Assembly: GCA_030144725.1 (NCBI GenBank)
Contig: JASKMD010000004.1
Location: forward strand, 8,959,339-9,023,338
From: Haematococcus lacustris
Lineage: Eukaryota; Chlorophyta; Chlorophyceae; Chlamydomonadales; Haematococcaceae
Direction: 5' to 3'
DNA length: 64,000 nt
The stretch's first letter is position 1; the number at the start of each line of letters is the position of its first letter. Positions 1 to 12,395 of this stretch are shown here, piece by piece. Below the pieces are notes generated by a model that saw nothing but the letters and a program-made list of their open reading frames with translations, did not search any database and was not told where the DNA came from. Made by a program: the position numbers and the translations under genes.

Positions 1-160
1 AGATCAACATGCTTCCATCCCCATGTTTTCCTTAGATTTGGACAATATTGCAAATCCGCCCGGCTGCAAGTTGGCCCCGGGCTAGAGGCTCAAGGCTCCT
101 GTGTGGGTGCATGGAGCCAGGTGCAGCCTGCTGACCTGTGTGGCCCCCCCTGCCCTGCAG

Positions 161-1450
161 GACGAGCTGCAAGTGCTGGCAGAGTGGAGCGTGAAGAAGT
201 GTCACATCGTGCGCTTCAGCCCCGGCGGCGCATTCTTTGCTGCGGTTGGACGCACCAACGCCATCAGTGTGTGTCTAGGCCTATGTCACTCCTTGCTTCA
301 CTCCCAAACTCTGACCCACACAATAGCAGATTGGCTTGAGCATGTTCTTGTGGTTGATCAATGGCTTGTAGAACCTGGCGACGACCAGGGAGGCGGTATT
401 AGAGCTACATCAGCCAGCATGGCGCCAAGCACCCTGACAACCCAGTCAAACGGCTAACATGCCATGCTTCGCCTTAGTCTGCCCTCCTGCCCTCCTACCC
501 CACTGCTCCCCTGGTCCCACTGATCCTGCCCTCCTGCCCTGTTGCCCTCCCCCTAGGGGTTAGCCCTAACTCCCTGACCCTAACCCTGCCCACTGCCCAA
601 CTGCGTCGATGCTTGTCCTGCCCTCCTTCCCCACTGCTCCTCTGCCTGCCTGCCCGCCCTGCAGGTGTGCTACTCCTTCACCAGCCGCCAGCACTGCCTG
701 CTTAAGGGCCACGTGTCAGCCGTCACGGACCTGGTCTTCTCCCCTGACGACCACCTGCTGTGCTCCACAGGGGCAGGCGGGGCGGTCTACTTCTGGGACC
801 TGCACACTGGCAGCAGGCTGAGTGAGTGCGGCAGGGGGAGGGTGGCTGGGTGGGAGGGTGGGGGCCTGGGTGGCTGGCTGGATGTGATTATTATGATGCA
901 TCTCAGCACAAGAGACGTTCTGTGCTCCTGCTGACCAGCTGACCTGACCTGGTGCCCATAACCAAGTAGCTTGGGGCGTGAAGCTGTCATTACATCTGAC
1001 CGAGTTGTCACCACCTCGCTTGGTGACAGGTGATGTGGAGCACGTAGACAAGATGAGCATCTTCACGTGCGCCTCCTTTGCCGGGGTCAACTCCCGCAAG
1101 GGTGCGGTCGTGCGCACTCATGACGGCCGCCTGCTGCATGTCCTGGGTGGAAAGGTGGGCAGCCAGGCAGTTTAGCCCAGGTGGCAAGCAGGCAGTGCAG
1201 CAGGGTCAAACATGCAGTGATCAGGCAGGAGGGGAGACCAGCTGCACCCATGACACACTGAGCTCTGGGTCACACCCAGCCTATGTGTGTGTGATCGTAT
1301 GTGTGATTGTCCACTTCCTTGCCTTTCCTGCCTGCCTGCTGCCTGCCTACCTACCTACCTGACAGACCAATTGACCCAATGAACCAACCAACCAACCGCT
1401 AACTGCTTGCTGACTTATATCACGCAACCCATGGTTGGGCTGCCAGCTGG

Positions 1451-1514
<64 letters not shown>

Positions 1515-4500
1515 CTTGGCCCCAGCTTGCTTGATCCATGCAACCCATGACTGAGCCACAGGTGGAGTTTGAGGTGCCGGGCCCTAAGGCCAGTGACTCC
1601 CCCTGCATAGCCATCATTGGGGAGGACCGAGTGCTGCTCAGCACCAACGACAAAGGTGGGCCAGGCACCCATACACACGAGTGCATATGTACATCCTGCA
1701 AGGTTCGGGCTAACCCTAGCCCTTAACCCTAACCCTAGCCCTAGCCCGTACATCCCCCATGCAGCCTGTCACCACAAGCATGGGTGCGTTATCCTGCCAG
1801 GGTTAGGCTAACCCTGACCACAATTCTATCCATAGAATCGCCATGCAGCCTGGCATGCATGTGTGGGTGCCACCATGTACACCCAACAACAAACTTCACA
1901 CAACAGCAACTGGTTCCTAACCTCTGCAGATCTGCATACCTAAACCCTCACAGGGAAAGGGAGGTCAAGCAGCCAAACGAGCTGTACAAACTACTCTCCT
2001 TCACATCACCCTCACAGGTGCCGTGCCACTATTGGTTGCAGCTGACGTGCGTTCACACTGCCTCCCACCTCCTGCAGGAGCTGTGTTGTCCTACCCATGG
2101 CCCGGCAGCTTCCCTGCACCCCCCGGCATGGACAAGTTCATATCCTGCAAGCCCACTCGGTTGCACAGCACCGCCCACACTATCACACACATGGTCGTCC
2201 ATGCGGAGAGTGGGCGGCTTTTCACAGCAAGGTGCGACGGCAGTGGGTTGTCTAGGACAGCAAGACAGGAAGGAGGTGGCACCCCTCTTCCTAACCCGAA
2301 CCCACACCCACACCCACAGGGCCAGGGGTGCACCTTTGTCGCTAAATCAGCAGCCATGCCAAGCACATGCGCAGCCCATGGTCATCTGCATTGGGTGACT
2401 CGTCAGTGCTACCACGGCGACAGTGACACGCACAAGCTGTTATTCATGGGCTGCCACTGCACCTACCAATCCCCACACCCCCACCCACCTCTGCTCGCCC
2501 TCCTCTTTCTGGCCGTCTTCTGACCCCACCCCACCGTGCCGGTCACGCTCACTGCCACGAAAGCCCTGGTTTCGCAGCTTCTCCATGTCGGATGCTCGCC
2601 TGTGCATCCGCAGCTCCGATGGCGTGGTGATGATGAGCAGCCTGAGCCTGGTGCTGCGCGGCGAACTGATGGAAGCGGAGGGGGCTGCCCCCGCCGCCCC
2701 TAACACGGTGTCCATCGCGACGGACCGGCTGCGCAACGTCAATGCCAAGCTCGTGGACGTCGCCGCGCTGCTGGGCTCCACAAAGAGTGACGCGGAATAC
2801 GCCGCTTTCAGGCAGGCGCAGGTGAGCGCACGTCCCTGGAGATGGCGGGCCAGGCAGGTGCAAGGGGCAGGCAGGACCGCGCAGGTGGAAGTTGTGAGTC
2901 GAATGCGTGTTCCTTTTTCAAGGCGATTGGACTTTTTGAACGTATGGACCTGACACTTACGGTGCAACCTGCCCAGTCCTGGCTGTGTAGGAAGCATCAA
3001 ATGTGGACCCAGAGGCGCCACTGGCTTATGCCAGCCTAACTTGATGCAGAGGCTGGCTGCCGCATGACAGCCACACAGTCACTGGCCTTGCGATGCACAC
3101 AGCCGGATGCCATGTATTGACAGGCAGGTGTCATATAACAAGGGTGAGGGTGAGGACTGGTTCTGCACCCTGCCCTGAGCAGGCGCTGAGGGAAGCCCTG
3201 GCCCGCACCGAGTCCGAGCTAGCCAGCGCCCGTGAGGCCCTGGTGCGCAAGGACGCTGAGCTGGCCTCCTGGCGCCAAGACGCCAGCGGCAAGGAGCAGC
3301 TGATTGTCAAGGTCAGTACTGACCCAGCAGCTCTGCTCTGTCTGCATGGGATTGGGTTTAGGGTTTGAGTCGGGGCCACTTAACCCGCCTCCCTAACCCT
3401 AACACTCCTGCGTTTCTAGGCCAACACCTTCTCAAGGCACCATGGTGGCAGGGCTGGCCCAACAGGTCCCCAGGCTCCCCACATGCTGCTGCCCTGCTGG
3501 ACATTAAAGATGATATGGCACTATTGCCGGACTTGCTTGCCGCTACAACTGACTGCTGCTGCCCTTTGCCTAGCCTGCATGACCTCCTCCCTCAACTTGG
3601 CCATGCTGCAAGGGACCAGCTGAGGCTGTGGGGTGGTGAGGTTGGCAAGCGGACATGCCTCAATATTGCTTGTTCAGGCAATGTGGCAAGGACGATCTAG
3701 GAAGGGTGTGGGCACATCCAGTATTCCATGTGCGGCATCCATGCACTGTTTTGTTTGTCACGGTGCAAAGCAGGGCAGGCTACAATAGGCTCTTATGCGC
3801 ACTGACATGAACAGCACTAGGCCCAATGGCCCTGATGTTCAGTTGCCCGCCCGCCCGCCCGCCCGCCCGCCCGCCCGCCCGCCCGCCCGCCCGCCCGCCC
3901 GCCCGCCCGCCCGCCCGCCCGCCCGCCCGCCCGCCCGCCCGCCCGCCCGCCCGCCCGCCCGCCCGCCCGCCCGCCTGCCTGCCTGCCCGCCCGCCGCCTG
4001 CCTGCCCGCCCGCTCGCCTGCCTGCCTGCCTGCCTGCCTGTTGATCTCTTGAGGATGCAGAGCGGGCTGCCTCCTCCTCCCATCCTTCATGACTATCTGA
4101 CCCTGCAGCTTGATCTGCCTGCTTAACCACTTCTATTAGCAACCCGGCCAAAAGCTTGACAACATCTGCCCGCTTCCATCGCTGCCTCTCGCCCCACCTG
4201 CTTCACCTCCATTGCCTGCCTGCTCCACTCGCTGCCTGCCACAGCGGCCACACCACCATTGCCTGCATTAGCCTCCTCCACTTGCTCTTAGCCATGGTGC
4301 CCACCTGGTCTCTCTATTGGGTACCTTCTCTATTTGCTTTTGATGTGGGTACCTTCTCTATTTGCTGTTGATGTGGGTACCTTCTCTATTTGATGTTGAT
4401 GTGGGTACCTTCTCTATTTGCTGTTGATGTGGGTACCTTCTCTATTTGCTGTTGATGTGGGTACCTTCTCTATTCGCTTTTTATATGGGTACCCTCTCTA

Positions 4501-7500
4501 TTTGCTGTTTATCTATTTGCTTGCTCCCACCTGCTGCCCCTGCTCTGCCTACCACATTCACTCCACCTGCTGGTACTGCCTGACCAGGAACTAGAGAACG
4601 CCCACATGGCCAGCATTGACGAGCTGGAGGCTCTGTTTGACCGGCGCATGGAGGTGGAGGCTGAGAAGCTGCGCCATGCCCAGGCGCAGAGCCAGGATAT
4701 GCAGTTCAAGCTGGAGGAAGCCATGAGGCGGCAGCGGGAGCAGCACAAGGTAGGAGCAGGACACATAAGCGGGTGATGCCAGGCCACCCCTGCCACTCTT
4801 GGCAGATTCTGCCTTCCTGTCACGGCCTTCACAGTCAATGACGGTCTAATTGTGGCAGCCCTGCACAACTTTAGCTCAGCCCTTACCCATCGCACTCCAT
4901 TTCATTCGACCTGACCTGACCTGACCTGACCTGACCTGACCTGACCTGACCTGACCTGACCTGACCTGACCTGACCTGACCTGACCTGACCTGACCTGAC
5001 CTGACCTGACCTGACCTGACCTGACCTGACCTGACCTGACCTGACCTGACCTGACCTGACCTGACCTGACCTGACCTGACCTGACCTGACCTGACCTGAC
5101 CTGACCTGACCTGACCTGACCTGACCTGACCTGACCTGACCTGACCTGACCTGACCTGACCTGACCTGACCTGACCTGACCTGACCTGACCTGACCTGAC
5201 CTGACCTGACCTGACCTGACCTGACCTGACCTGACCTGACCTGACCTGACCTGACCTGACCTGACCTGACCTGACCTGACCTGACCTGACCTGACCTGAC
5301 CTGACCTGACCTGACCTGACCTGACCTGACCTGACCTGACCCGACCTGACCTGACCTGACCTGACCTGACCTGACCTGACCTAACCCATGGTGCACTGAC
5401 CAAACACACCCCATCCCACCCTGATGCACAGCTTGAGATTGAGCGCCAGGCCACGGAGCACCTTCAGCAACTCAACACCCTGAAAGCTCAGCTGGCTGAG
5501 GAGGCCATCATGCGGCAGCAGGATGACATGCTCCATGACGAGTATGCACTGCAAGCAGAAGTAGATTTTGAGGAGGCCAGCGACAGGATGGCTAACACCA
5601 TGGGCAAGGTGGGTTTGAAGGGCTGTAGTGCCACATGCTACTGACTAATGCAAACCTACAGTCTCTGCTTCACTCTCACCTGTGTACACTCAGTATGCTG
5701 TGGTTTTATCATTGATCACGATCCTCGTTGTGGTGATCACTCATGGTCCATTGTTAACATTGGATGGAGTCAATCAGTGCACGCCTGATGTAAAGCCGCC
5801 AGTACTACATTGCCGTGTACGCCACATCAGCTTGCCATTGCAGCGTCGCAAGTGGCTGTAGCAGGGTTGTTGCCATGCCACTACTGCAGACCACCATCCA
5901 AGGCCCTGGCAGGGCTGAGGTTCAAGGTGGCCAGCTGCTCTTACCCTGTGCTGTGTCGCCTACAGGCCATGGCTGAGGCTGAAAGTCGCGAAAGCCGGCT
6001 GAAAACTGACCTCAGCATCATGAAGCGAGCTAACCTGCGGCTGAAGGGGGAGAAGGCCATGGACACCAAGAAGGCGGACCGCCTGATTAAGGACAACACC
6101 ACGCTGAAAGATCAGGTGAGTGATGAGGCTAATCAAAGTTGCAGGCTGTGCAGGCATGCACGATGCTGCACAATGAGAGAAAAGGCCCATCGGCCATCGC
6201 AAGCGGGCCTATGCAACCGCCATCATCATATGCTCGCCGAAGTGTGCCGCTTGAGGCGTTTGACGCGCCTGTCCTAAATGAATGTGCCGCACTGTCTTCC
6301 CGTGTGCTCGATTGCCGCGTGCGGTGGTCAAGTCCGTGCCCGGCTCACCGCCGCAACCAACTAAGAGAAGGTGTAGTGCCTACCGAGGGGCGCGACTGTA
6401 TCGGTTGAGCTCCGCAGGTGGCGGACCTGCAGCTGACCATCGAGAAGCTGCACAACGAGGTCAAGGAGCGGGCCCTGGTCATGGCGGAAAGCCACGCGCT
6501 CCTCGCCACGCTGCGCCGCAAGGTCGCCGATTTGGAGAAGCACAAGTTCGTGTTGGAACACAAGGTGCGGCGGCTTCCCGCCTCCATGCTTTGCTGCTGT
6601 GAGGGCGTCAGGGAGCAGGTTGGGCCCGGGATTCTATAGGTAGTAGATTTCAGGTTCTGTGGTAGGTTGCCTTCTTAGATTTTGCTTGCGTGGCGTTACG
6701 TCGTTCTCCGCAGACAGAGTCGCTGGTCGCGGAGCTTCAGCCGCGCAAAGCGGAGGTCCGGCAACTAGCGGGCGCCATCGAAGGTCAGCAGACAGAGTTG
6801 CTCCACACCGTCGACAAAGTTGGCAAATTGACGCGTGTTATCGAAGAGAAGGAGTCTTTCATAAGGTGCGGGCTGCGCTTGCACGCACTGTCATGCAGAC
6901 CCCCCCCGGCGACATGTGGTATTTGTGCCTACCTGGCGGAACTGCTTGCTGGTCAACCACAGGTCGTTGAAGTCCGAGCTGAACACTGCAAAACTGAGGG
7001 TCATGCACCAGGAGGGGCTCCTACGCATCTTTAGCAGCGATGTGGCCCAGGTGCCTGCCCAGCATGTTATCGCCCAGTGTCAGACCACATCTAGCCACTC
7101 CTCAGGCCCCTGCCATCCAGCTAGCTATCCATGCATACAGCCAGGTCCTGCTTTATGACTCAAGTGTCACACATCTCACTCCACTCTCCCATGTTGTTCC
7201 ACATGTTGTCCTCACTATTGTCACCGCTGTAGTTGTGGGCAAATGTGTGATGCTTTAACCCTCACACTTTTCTTCTCTCTCACTGCATGTCCTCTGCTCA
7301 GCATGTTGTCCAGCTCCAAAGCTTGCGCCTGATGACCTGCAGGTGTTCAACGCCAGTGAGCTGCCAGGCAGCGCCCCTGGGCCCTACCCAGGACAGCGCA
7401 GCGCCAAGCAGAAGGGGCTGGAGGTGAGGGCAGGGCGGTCATAGACCCCTTCCAAGCAGCTTCCCCCTCAGTGAGCCTAAGGAGCCTAACCACCCTAGGG

Positions 7501-10500
7501 TTAACCTAGGGTTAGCTAGGGTTAGCTAGGGTTAGCTAGGGTTAGCTATGGTTAGCCTAGGGTTAGCCTAGGGTTAGCTAACCCTAACCCCACCCTGGCA
7601 CCGTGCACAGCGCCATCATGCCCATGTCCATGCAAGCCATAGCTTTTGTTAACAATAAAACCTATGCGTTCCATTGCTCGTTGCATGCGTTGCACCGCCT
7701 GTGCACCATGCATGCAGAAGGTCTGGGAAGGGTGGTCACACTTGCTACAGCGGTGGTCACACCTGCACCTTGTCATCATCTTGCTGCTGTTGCTACGCCT
7801 GGCCTCAGGAGCTGTATCACAAGTACTGCAGCAATGGTGGAGTCATGCCCAAGAGCAACCAGCAGGTGGAGGAGGAGCTCACCCGGCACCTGCACATGAG
7901 CGAGCTGCGCACCGCCCTGGCTCACCACAAGCTGGCGGTGGGTTTGCGTCGCTGTGCTGCTCTTCCTCGCCATGGCAGATGCAAGTCCAGGCATGCAAAC
8001 AGCACAGCAGCACTTCCACACGGCTGGGTGCACACTGGGCAGCACCAACCCGGCCAGGGCTGGCCCTGATAGCCAACCCATCATGAGAGGGAGAAATCCA
8101 TATCGCCCCTTCCCCTCCCCTAGACATCCTAATAATCATAGGGTCATCCCACACCAGCAACTAGCAACACACAGGAGGGTGCGAGACCAGCCATTGCTGC
8201 GTGTTTTAGTCCACCGTTGATGTAAGTCAGGCTAATTCTCACACTTGTTCCAGGCAAGCCGGCATGAGGGAGCAAGGGGGTCTGGCCAAGCCTTGTCTAG
8301 TGGTTCAGCTGCCCTGCTGCTCCCCCTGCTGCCTGCCCCTGACACTCCCCCTGCTGCCTGCCCCTTACCCTCCCCCTGCTGCCTGCCCCTTACCCTCCCC
8401 CTGCTGCCTGCCCCTTACCCTCCCCCTGCTGCCTGCCCCTTACCCTCCCCCTGCTGCCTGCCCCTTACCCTCCCCCTGCTGCCTGCCCCTTACCCTCCCC
8501 CTGCTGCCTGCTTGTCCCGCAGATATCTGACAAGCGGGCCTCCAGCGACAAGCGGCTGCTGATGCATCAGAATGTGCAGCTGCTGCGGGAGCTGCAGGAA
8601 GCAAGCCAATCAGGCAGGGCGCTGGCTCAGAGGTCAGTGTGCACAGGCAGGCCAAGCGTTCAGTGGGGTGAGCCAAAGGGAGCACCACAGGGCACTAGCT
8701 GTGCTGCAGGGCTAGGCACCTCAGCCTGTGGCTGGCAACAGGCTGTGGGGGTGCAGCTGGGGGCTGCAGCTGGTGCTTCAGGCCGCTGTGAGGGCTGCAG
8801 CCGGTTCTCTCATGCTTAGGCTCCCTGGGGCACATGCTGTGGCAGTTGATGCGGTTGCTTTTCTATTTTCTCCCTGGGTCGTATGCCTCTGTCAGGGCGC
8901 TCCTGCTTGGGGGCTGTGGGGCCCCAGAGACCTCCCCACAGCCATGAGGCCACACTCAGCCCAGCTTGTTGACAGACACAGGAACAACACGACACACCAG
9001 ATCGCACAAGTGCAGCAGTCGAGTGCAGACCCTGTCACCCAGCGCCTAGGCCCAGTGCCCAGTGGTTCCTGCTGCTCCACGCCGCAAGTGTCCTGTGCCT
9101 TGGTGCAGGCTGGAGGGCGCCCGCACCAGTGTACGGGAGCTGAGCACGCGCTATCGCTTGGTGGAGGCCAAGCTGAAGGGGCTGGCCGAGGAGGATGCTG
9201 CCGCAGGGGAGGAGGCCGCCAGCCCTGCTCAGGCCGCCACCCCTCCCCTCACCACAGACCCCTCCTTCAGTCAACCAGCCACCACCCCACCCCCCCTTCC
9301 ACCTGCCTCGCCAGCATCGGCTGGGCTGAACACAGCTGGCTCCATAGGCAGAGGCGCAGCAGGCGGGGTGGCAAGCAGCCCGGGGTTGAGAGCCAACGGG
9401 CAGGTGCCCGGGCGCAGTCCGGGGCAGCCTGGCAGCGTGGCCATCAACCTCACCCCTGGTGGGTCAATCCCCAGGTGCGTGTGGGAGCCGACCGAGTGTC
9501 CGGCCTTACTGGCACCCCTCCTTCGTAGGCTTGCTGCTCTGGACCTTGTCTGGATGCTGGCCCTGAGGCAGCTGAACGGTGGCCAGCTGCTGGAGTGACC
9601 ACCCTTGCTGGCACCAGCCTGGCAGCCTGCAGGGCATAAGGCTCAGCCTCTCAGGCAGCTAGACAATCAGCTGTAGGGGCTGCGTGGAAGTGGCTGCTGC
9701 AACTAGCAGCACACACATAGTTAGCGGCAAACTGCAACATCGGCACTGGCACCCAGTCAGCTGGCAGATTGACCGGGCACACGGGGCAGGCAAGGCAGCC
9801 CCCACAGCAGGCCATGGTCACGTCCACCTTCAGCTCAGCCAAGGCCTGCAGCAGCTTAACTGGCAGGCAAGGCAGCAGCAGCAGCAGCAGTGTCAGGAGT
9901 GGCAGCAGCACTCAGCCGACTCGATCAGCAGCACTGTGGATCACACTGGCAGATGCTACCACATGCATGGCAGGTTGGCAAGCTTAGGAGAGGCTTGACT
10001 GCTGCTGCTTGCAGGGCTGCGGGTGGGCCCACCCCAGGCGGCAGCGGGGTGCTGCGGGGCAGTGCCGCCAGAGTGCTGCATGAAGTGCTGGCGGGGGAGC
10101 GGGAGCACATAGCTGAGCTGCTGGCAGCCCTGGCTGACAGCTCTCAACAGGTAAGGCAATGGGCCAGGGGCGGGCGGGGTGGGAGGGGAGGTAACCCTTG
10201 TGTTTGATGGACCAGGGGAATGCCTCATGTGTAATGCATACCAGCTACTGGGGCCATGTGCACTGCCTGCCAGTGAGGCTCGCTGTCAGCCTTGGCCCTG
10301 GCACATCTCCCCACGCCTCCCGCATGCAAGGTCACACGCAAGGTCACACGAGTTGCGGGGTCACACACACCTGCCTGGTGCTCGCGGCTTCTCACCTCTT
10401 GCCCTTCAAGGACTTGCCCTCCTAGGACTCCTTAGGAAGCCCTCACCTCTCAGGACCCCTGACCACCCCCCTCACCTCTTCCCCTCTCTCGGCCCTCCCC

Positions 10501-11059
10501 AGACCCCTGACCTGCTGCTGGCCCCGTGCCACTGCTGCCATGTGCACCCCATGTCAGACTCGTGGGTCTCTCCTCATGCCATGCCGCCCCCTGCTCTCAC
10601 CACAGCCCGCTTCTCCCTTCTGCACTGCAGGTGGAGCGGCAGCAAGCTCTGCTGGCCCAGCTGCACTCAGCGCTACACACGGCCCAGGCGGGAACCGAAG
10701 CCCTGCCCACAGAACCCCAAGACCAGCAGCTCTGTAGCATCGCATCAGGATACCTGGCAGGGTCAGAGGACCCACCCGGTGGCCCAGCCTGGCGCAAGGG
10801 AGCCCCCATCGCCCTCCCAGCCACCAGATCCTTGCTGGGTGGCGGCCAGCGCGGGGGAGGCAGGGCAGGTGCCAAGGTCCTGAGTTCGAGACCTGCGTCT
10901 GCAGCGTTGGGGCTTGGCCTGGCCGCCCCGGTGCCGGCGCTGTCAAGCTTTCAAACGCATGCTGGCCATCACCTGCATGGCAGCCCTGTGAGGCGGAGGC
11001 CAACATCGGCAGCAGGCATGGGGCTGCGTGCGTTCATGAGCAGCAGCCTCAAGCCATGA
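161..11059 (+). CDS. CFAP57: CFAP57/FAP57-like ciliary WD40 and coiled-coil protein, 3' part of gene (19 exons)
   Basis: Exons read from GT-AG borders: 161-268, 665-821, 1030-1154, 1562-1655, 2078-2231, 2578-2821, 3183-3311, 4588-4749, 5432-5608, 5966-6115, 6418-6564, 6714-6865, 6963-7050, 7343-7423, 7809-7937, 8523-8632, 9109-9474, 10015-10150, 10631-11059. Phases join throughout and give 1045 codons plus stop. The first exons carry WD40 blades (CHIVRFSPGGAFFAAVG, then VYFWDLHTG); from about exon 7 the protein is a charged coiled coil. The segments ANLRLKGEKA and LEKHKFVLEHK match the CFAP57 family block (NLRLKGE, then KFKFVLDYK in the human protein, from memory). CFAP57 proteins are axonemal and in Chlamydomonas are linked to inner dynein arm assembly. 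The last exon is a poorly conserved Gly/Ala/Ser-rich tail. The 5' WD40 exons lie outside the window. FAP57 paralogues exist in volvocaleans, so the exact orthologue is not certain. Introns carry many microsatellites. Confidence 0.85.
1451..1514. repeat. (CCTG)n microsatellite in CFAP57 intron 3
   Basis: About 16 uninterrupted CCTG tetramers within the intron between exons ending at 1154 and starting at 1562. CCCTAA-like interstitial telomere-type tracts follow near 1716-1745, in the next intron. Confidence 0.95.
3843..4040. repeat. (CCCG)n tetramer tract grading into (CCTG)n, CFAP57 intron 7
   Basis: A nearly pure CCCG tract of about 130 bp is followed by interrupted CCTG/CCCG units. It sits in the 1.28-kb intron between exons 7 and 8. 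All frames stay open across it, so the Pro/Ala/Arg or Gly-rich ORFs on both strands are artefacts. Confidence 0.95.
4311..4515. repeat. 28-bp minisatellite, about 7 copies, CFAP57 intron 7
   Basis: The unit is approximately GTGGGTACCTTCTCTATTTG followed by CTGTTGAT. It is AT-richer than its surroundings, and the copies differ by a few bases and one shortened unit. Confidence 0.9.
4908..5381. repeat. (CTGAC)n pentamer microsatellite, about 95 copies, CFAP57 intron 8
   Basis: An almost perfect CTGAC pentamer tract of about 470 bp fills most of the intron between exons 8 (to 4749) and 9 (from 5432). One C-for-T variant occurs at 5341-5343. The minus-strand ORFs it creates (VRSGQ repeats) are not genes. 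Confidence 0.97.
7496..7582. repeat. Interstitial telomere-like CTAGGGTTAG repeats, CFAP57 intron 14
   Basis: About eight AGGGTTA-containing units spaced by GCT or CCT. They resemble but do not equal the TTTTAGGG telomere repeat of chlamydomonadalean algae. Similar short tracts occur near 550, 1716-1745, 3394 and 26290-26330. Confidence 0.8.
8325..8511. repeat. 25-bp pyrimidine-rich minisatellite, about 7 copies, CFAP57 intron 15
   Basis: Tandem units of CTCCCCCTGCTGCCTGCCCC plus TTACC lie immediately upstream of the exon 16 acceptor at 8522, so they form an extended polypyrimidine tract. Confidence 0.95.
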
Positions 11060-11939
11060 AGAGGGTGCTGATATGGATGCGAAAGGAGGGACAAGGCTGC
11101 TGTGTGACCTCAGTTGCAGCAAGGGGCGGTGGGAGGGGTGGAGTGAGAGGCACATCGTATTGCATAGCATGACACCGCATGCCATTGCATTGCATCGCAT
11201 CAGGCTAGACAGCATCGTGGCATGTGGACATATATAGAATAGGGTTCTGCCGCACCATCAAGCCATTGCCTCCCCTCGTAACAGCACCAGGGTGCACCAG
11301 GATGGCAGCAGCAGCAGACACAACGGGGGCGGTGATGGAGGGGCAATGGAGGAGCAGGAGGAGCCATGCGCATACAGCCATTGCCAGGGGCCTTCTGCCG
11401 CCCTGACGAGCTCCTGATGGCCACAAAAGGCTGCAAAACTAGGACAGCATGTCACCAGGACAACGGCTCTAGGGCCACCAGGGGTGGCAACCTCGGGGCA
11501 TAAGCCCAGACTTGTAAGGCACTCCAGAATTAACAACCATGTGCTGATGAGCCCCTGCCAGCCAAGCTGCACTGACAGGGGCCACTTGCCCCGAGCTCGC
11601 TCCATTGCTAGGGTCTTGCTTCAGGCTGTTGTCATCACGGCACAGCCCATAGTTTGGCCCAGTGCCTCTATGCGACCCACACCTTAAGCAGCACACTTGT
11701 CCCATCAGTCGTTGCAATGCCTGATGCCTGCTTTGGGGCAGGTCTGGTGTACTTTGGGGCGAGTGTGCGTAGTGCCCAGCGCATTATTAGTGCGGAGTTT
11801 CAGGCTACACTCGTGGAGAATAAGGCCGAGTCGGCGATTTTAGTTTAGGGGGACTGCGGATAGCCCTTTCAAAGGCCGTCCCATCGCCATATGTTTCATG
11901 ATTTTAATCGATGTGGTTGGGCTGTAATCGGCCTTTAGC
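11060..11939. other. 3' UTR and intergenic sequence, no gene recognised
   Basis: Only short, composition-driven ORFs on both strands. The first 450 bp may be the 3' UTR of the CFAP57-like gene; beyond that nothing recognisable is seen. Confidence 0.5.
11513..11517 (+). terminator. Candidate TGTAA poly(A) signal for the CFAP57-like gene
   Basis: A TGTAA pentamer, the usual chlamydomonadalean polyadenylation signal, on the + strand about 455 nt after the stop at 11057-11059. I noticed none closer downstream. The assignment rests on position and motif only. Confidence 0.35.
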
Positions 11940-12395
11940 TGAAGGTGCAGAACCTTGTGCAGGGTTTCGCCAAACCGTGCACAAGGTTTCAACTGGCTCA
12001 GCCCCTAGGTGACCGTCAAGCCAGTTCCTGACCCTGTGCAGCGTTTCAAAAACCGTGTGCAGGGTTTCGCTGACCGTGCACAGGGTTTCAGGACCTTGCA
12101 CAGGGTTTCATAGACCGTGCACAAGGTTTGGTGTGGCTCAGTTCCTAGGCGCTTTTGACCGTGTGCAGGGTTTCGCTGACCGTGTGCAGGGTTTCATAGA
12201 CCTAGTACAGGGTTCCAGTGACCTAGTGCAGGGTTTCATAGACCGTGCACAGGGTTTGGTGTGGCTCAGTTCCTAGGCGTTTCTGACCGTGTGCACGGTT
12301 TCGCTGACCGTGTGCAGGGTTTCAAAGACCTAGTGCAGGGTTTCATTGACGTAGTGCAGGGTTTCATAGACCGTGCACAGGGTATCAAAGCATGA
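11940..12395. repeat. 21-bp minisatellite with a 128-bp higher-order period
   Basis: Imperfect tandem units of the form GACCGTGTGCAGGGTTTC plus three variable bases, with CCTAGTGCAGGG variants. A longer spacer, GGTGTGGCTCAGTTCCTAGG, recurs 128 bp apart (near 12130 and 12258), showing duplication of a multi-unit block. Confidence 0.85.

Noticed and set aside
3780..4151. Pro/Ala/Arg and Gly/Arg-rich frames
   Set aside because: They come from the CCCG tetramer tract, are open on both strands, and lie in an intron.
4876..5454. 192-codon minus-strand frame (VRSGQ repeats)
   Set aside because: It is a translation of the CTGAC pentamer inside a CFAP57 intron.
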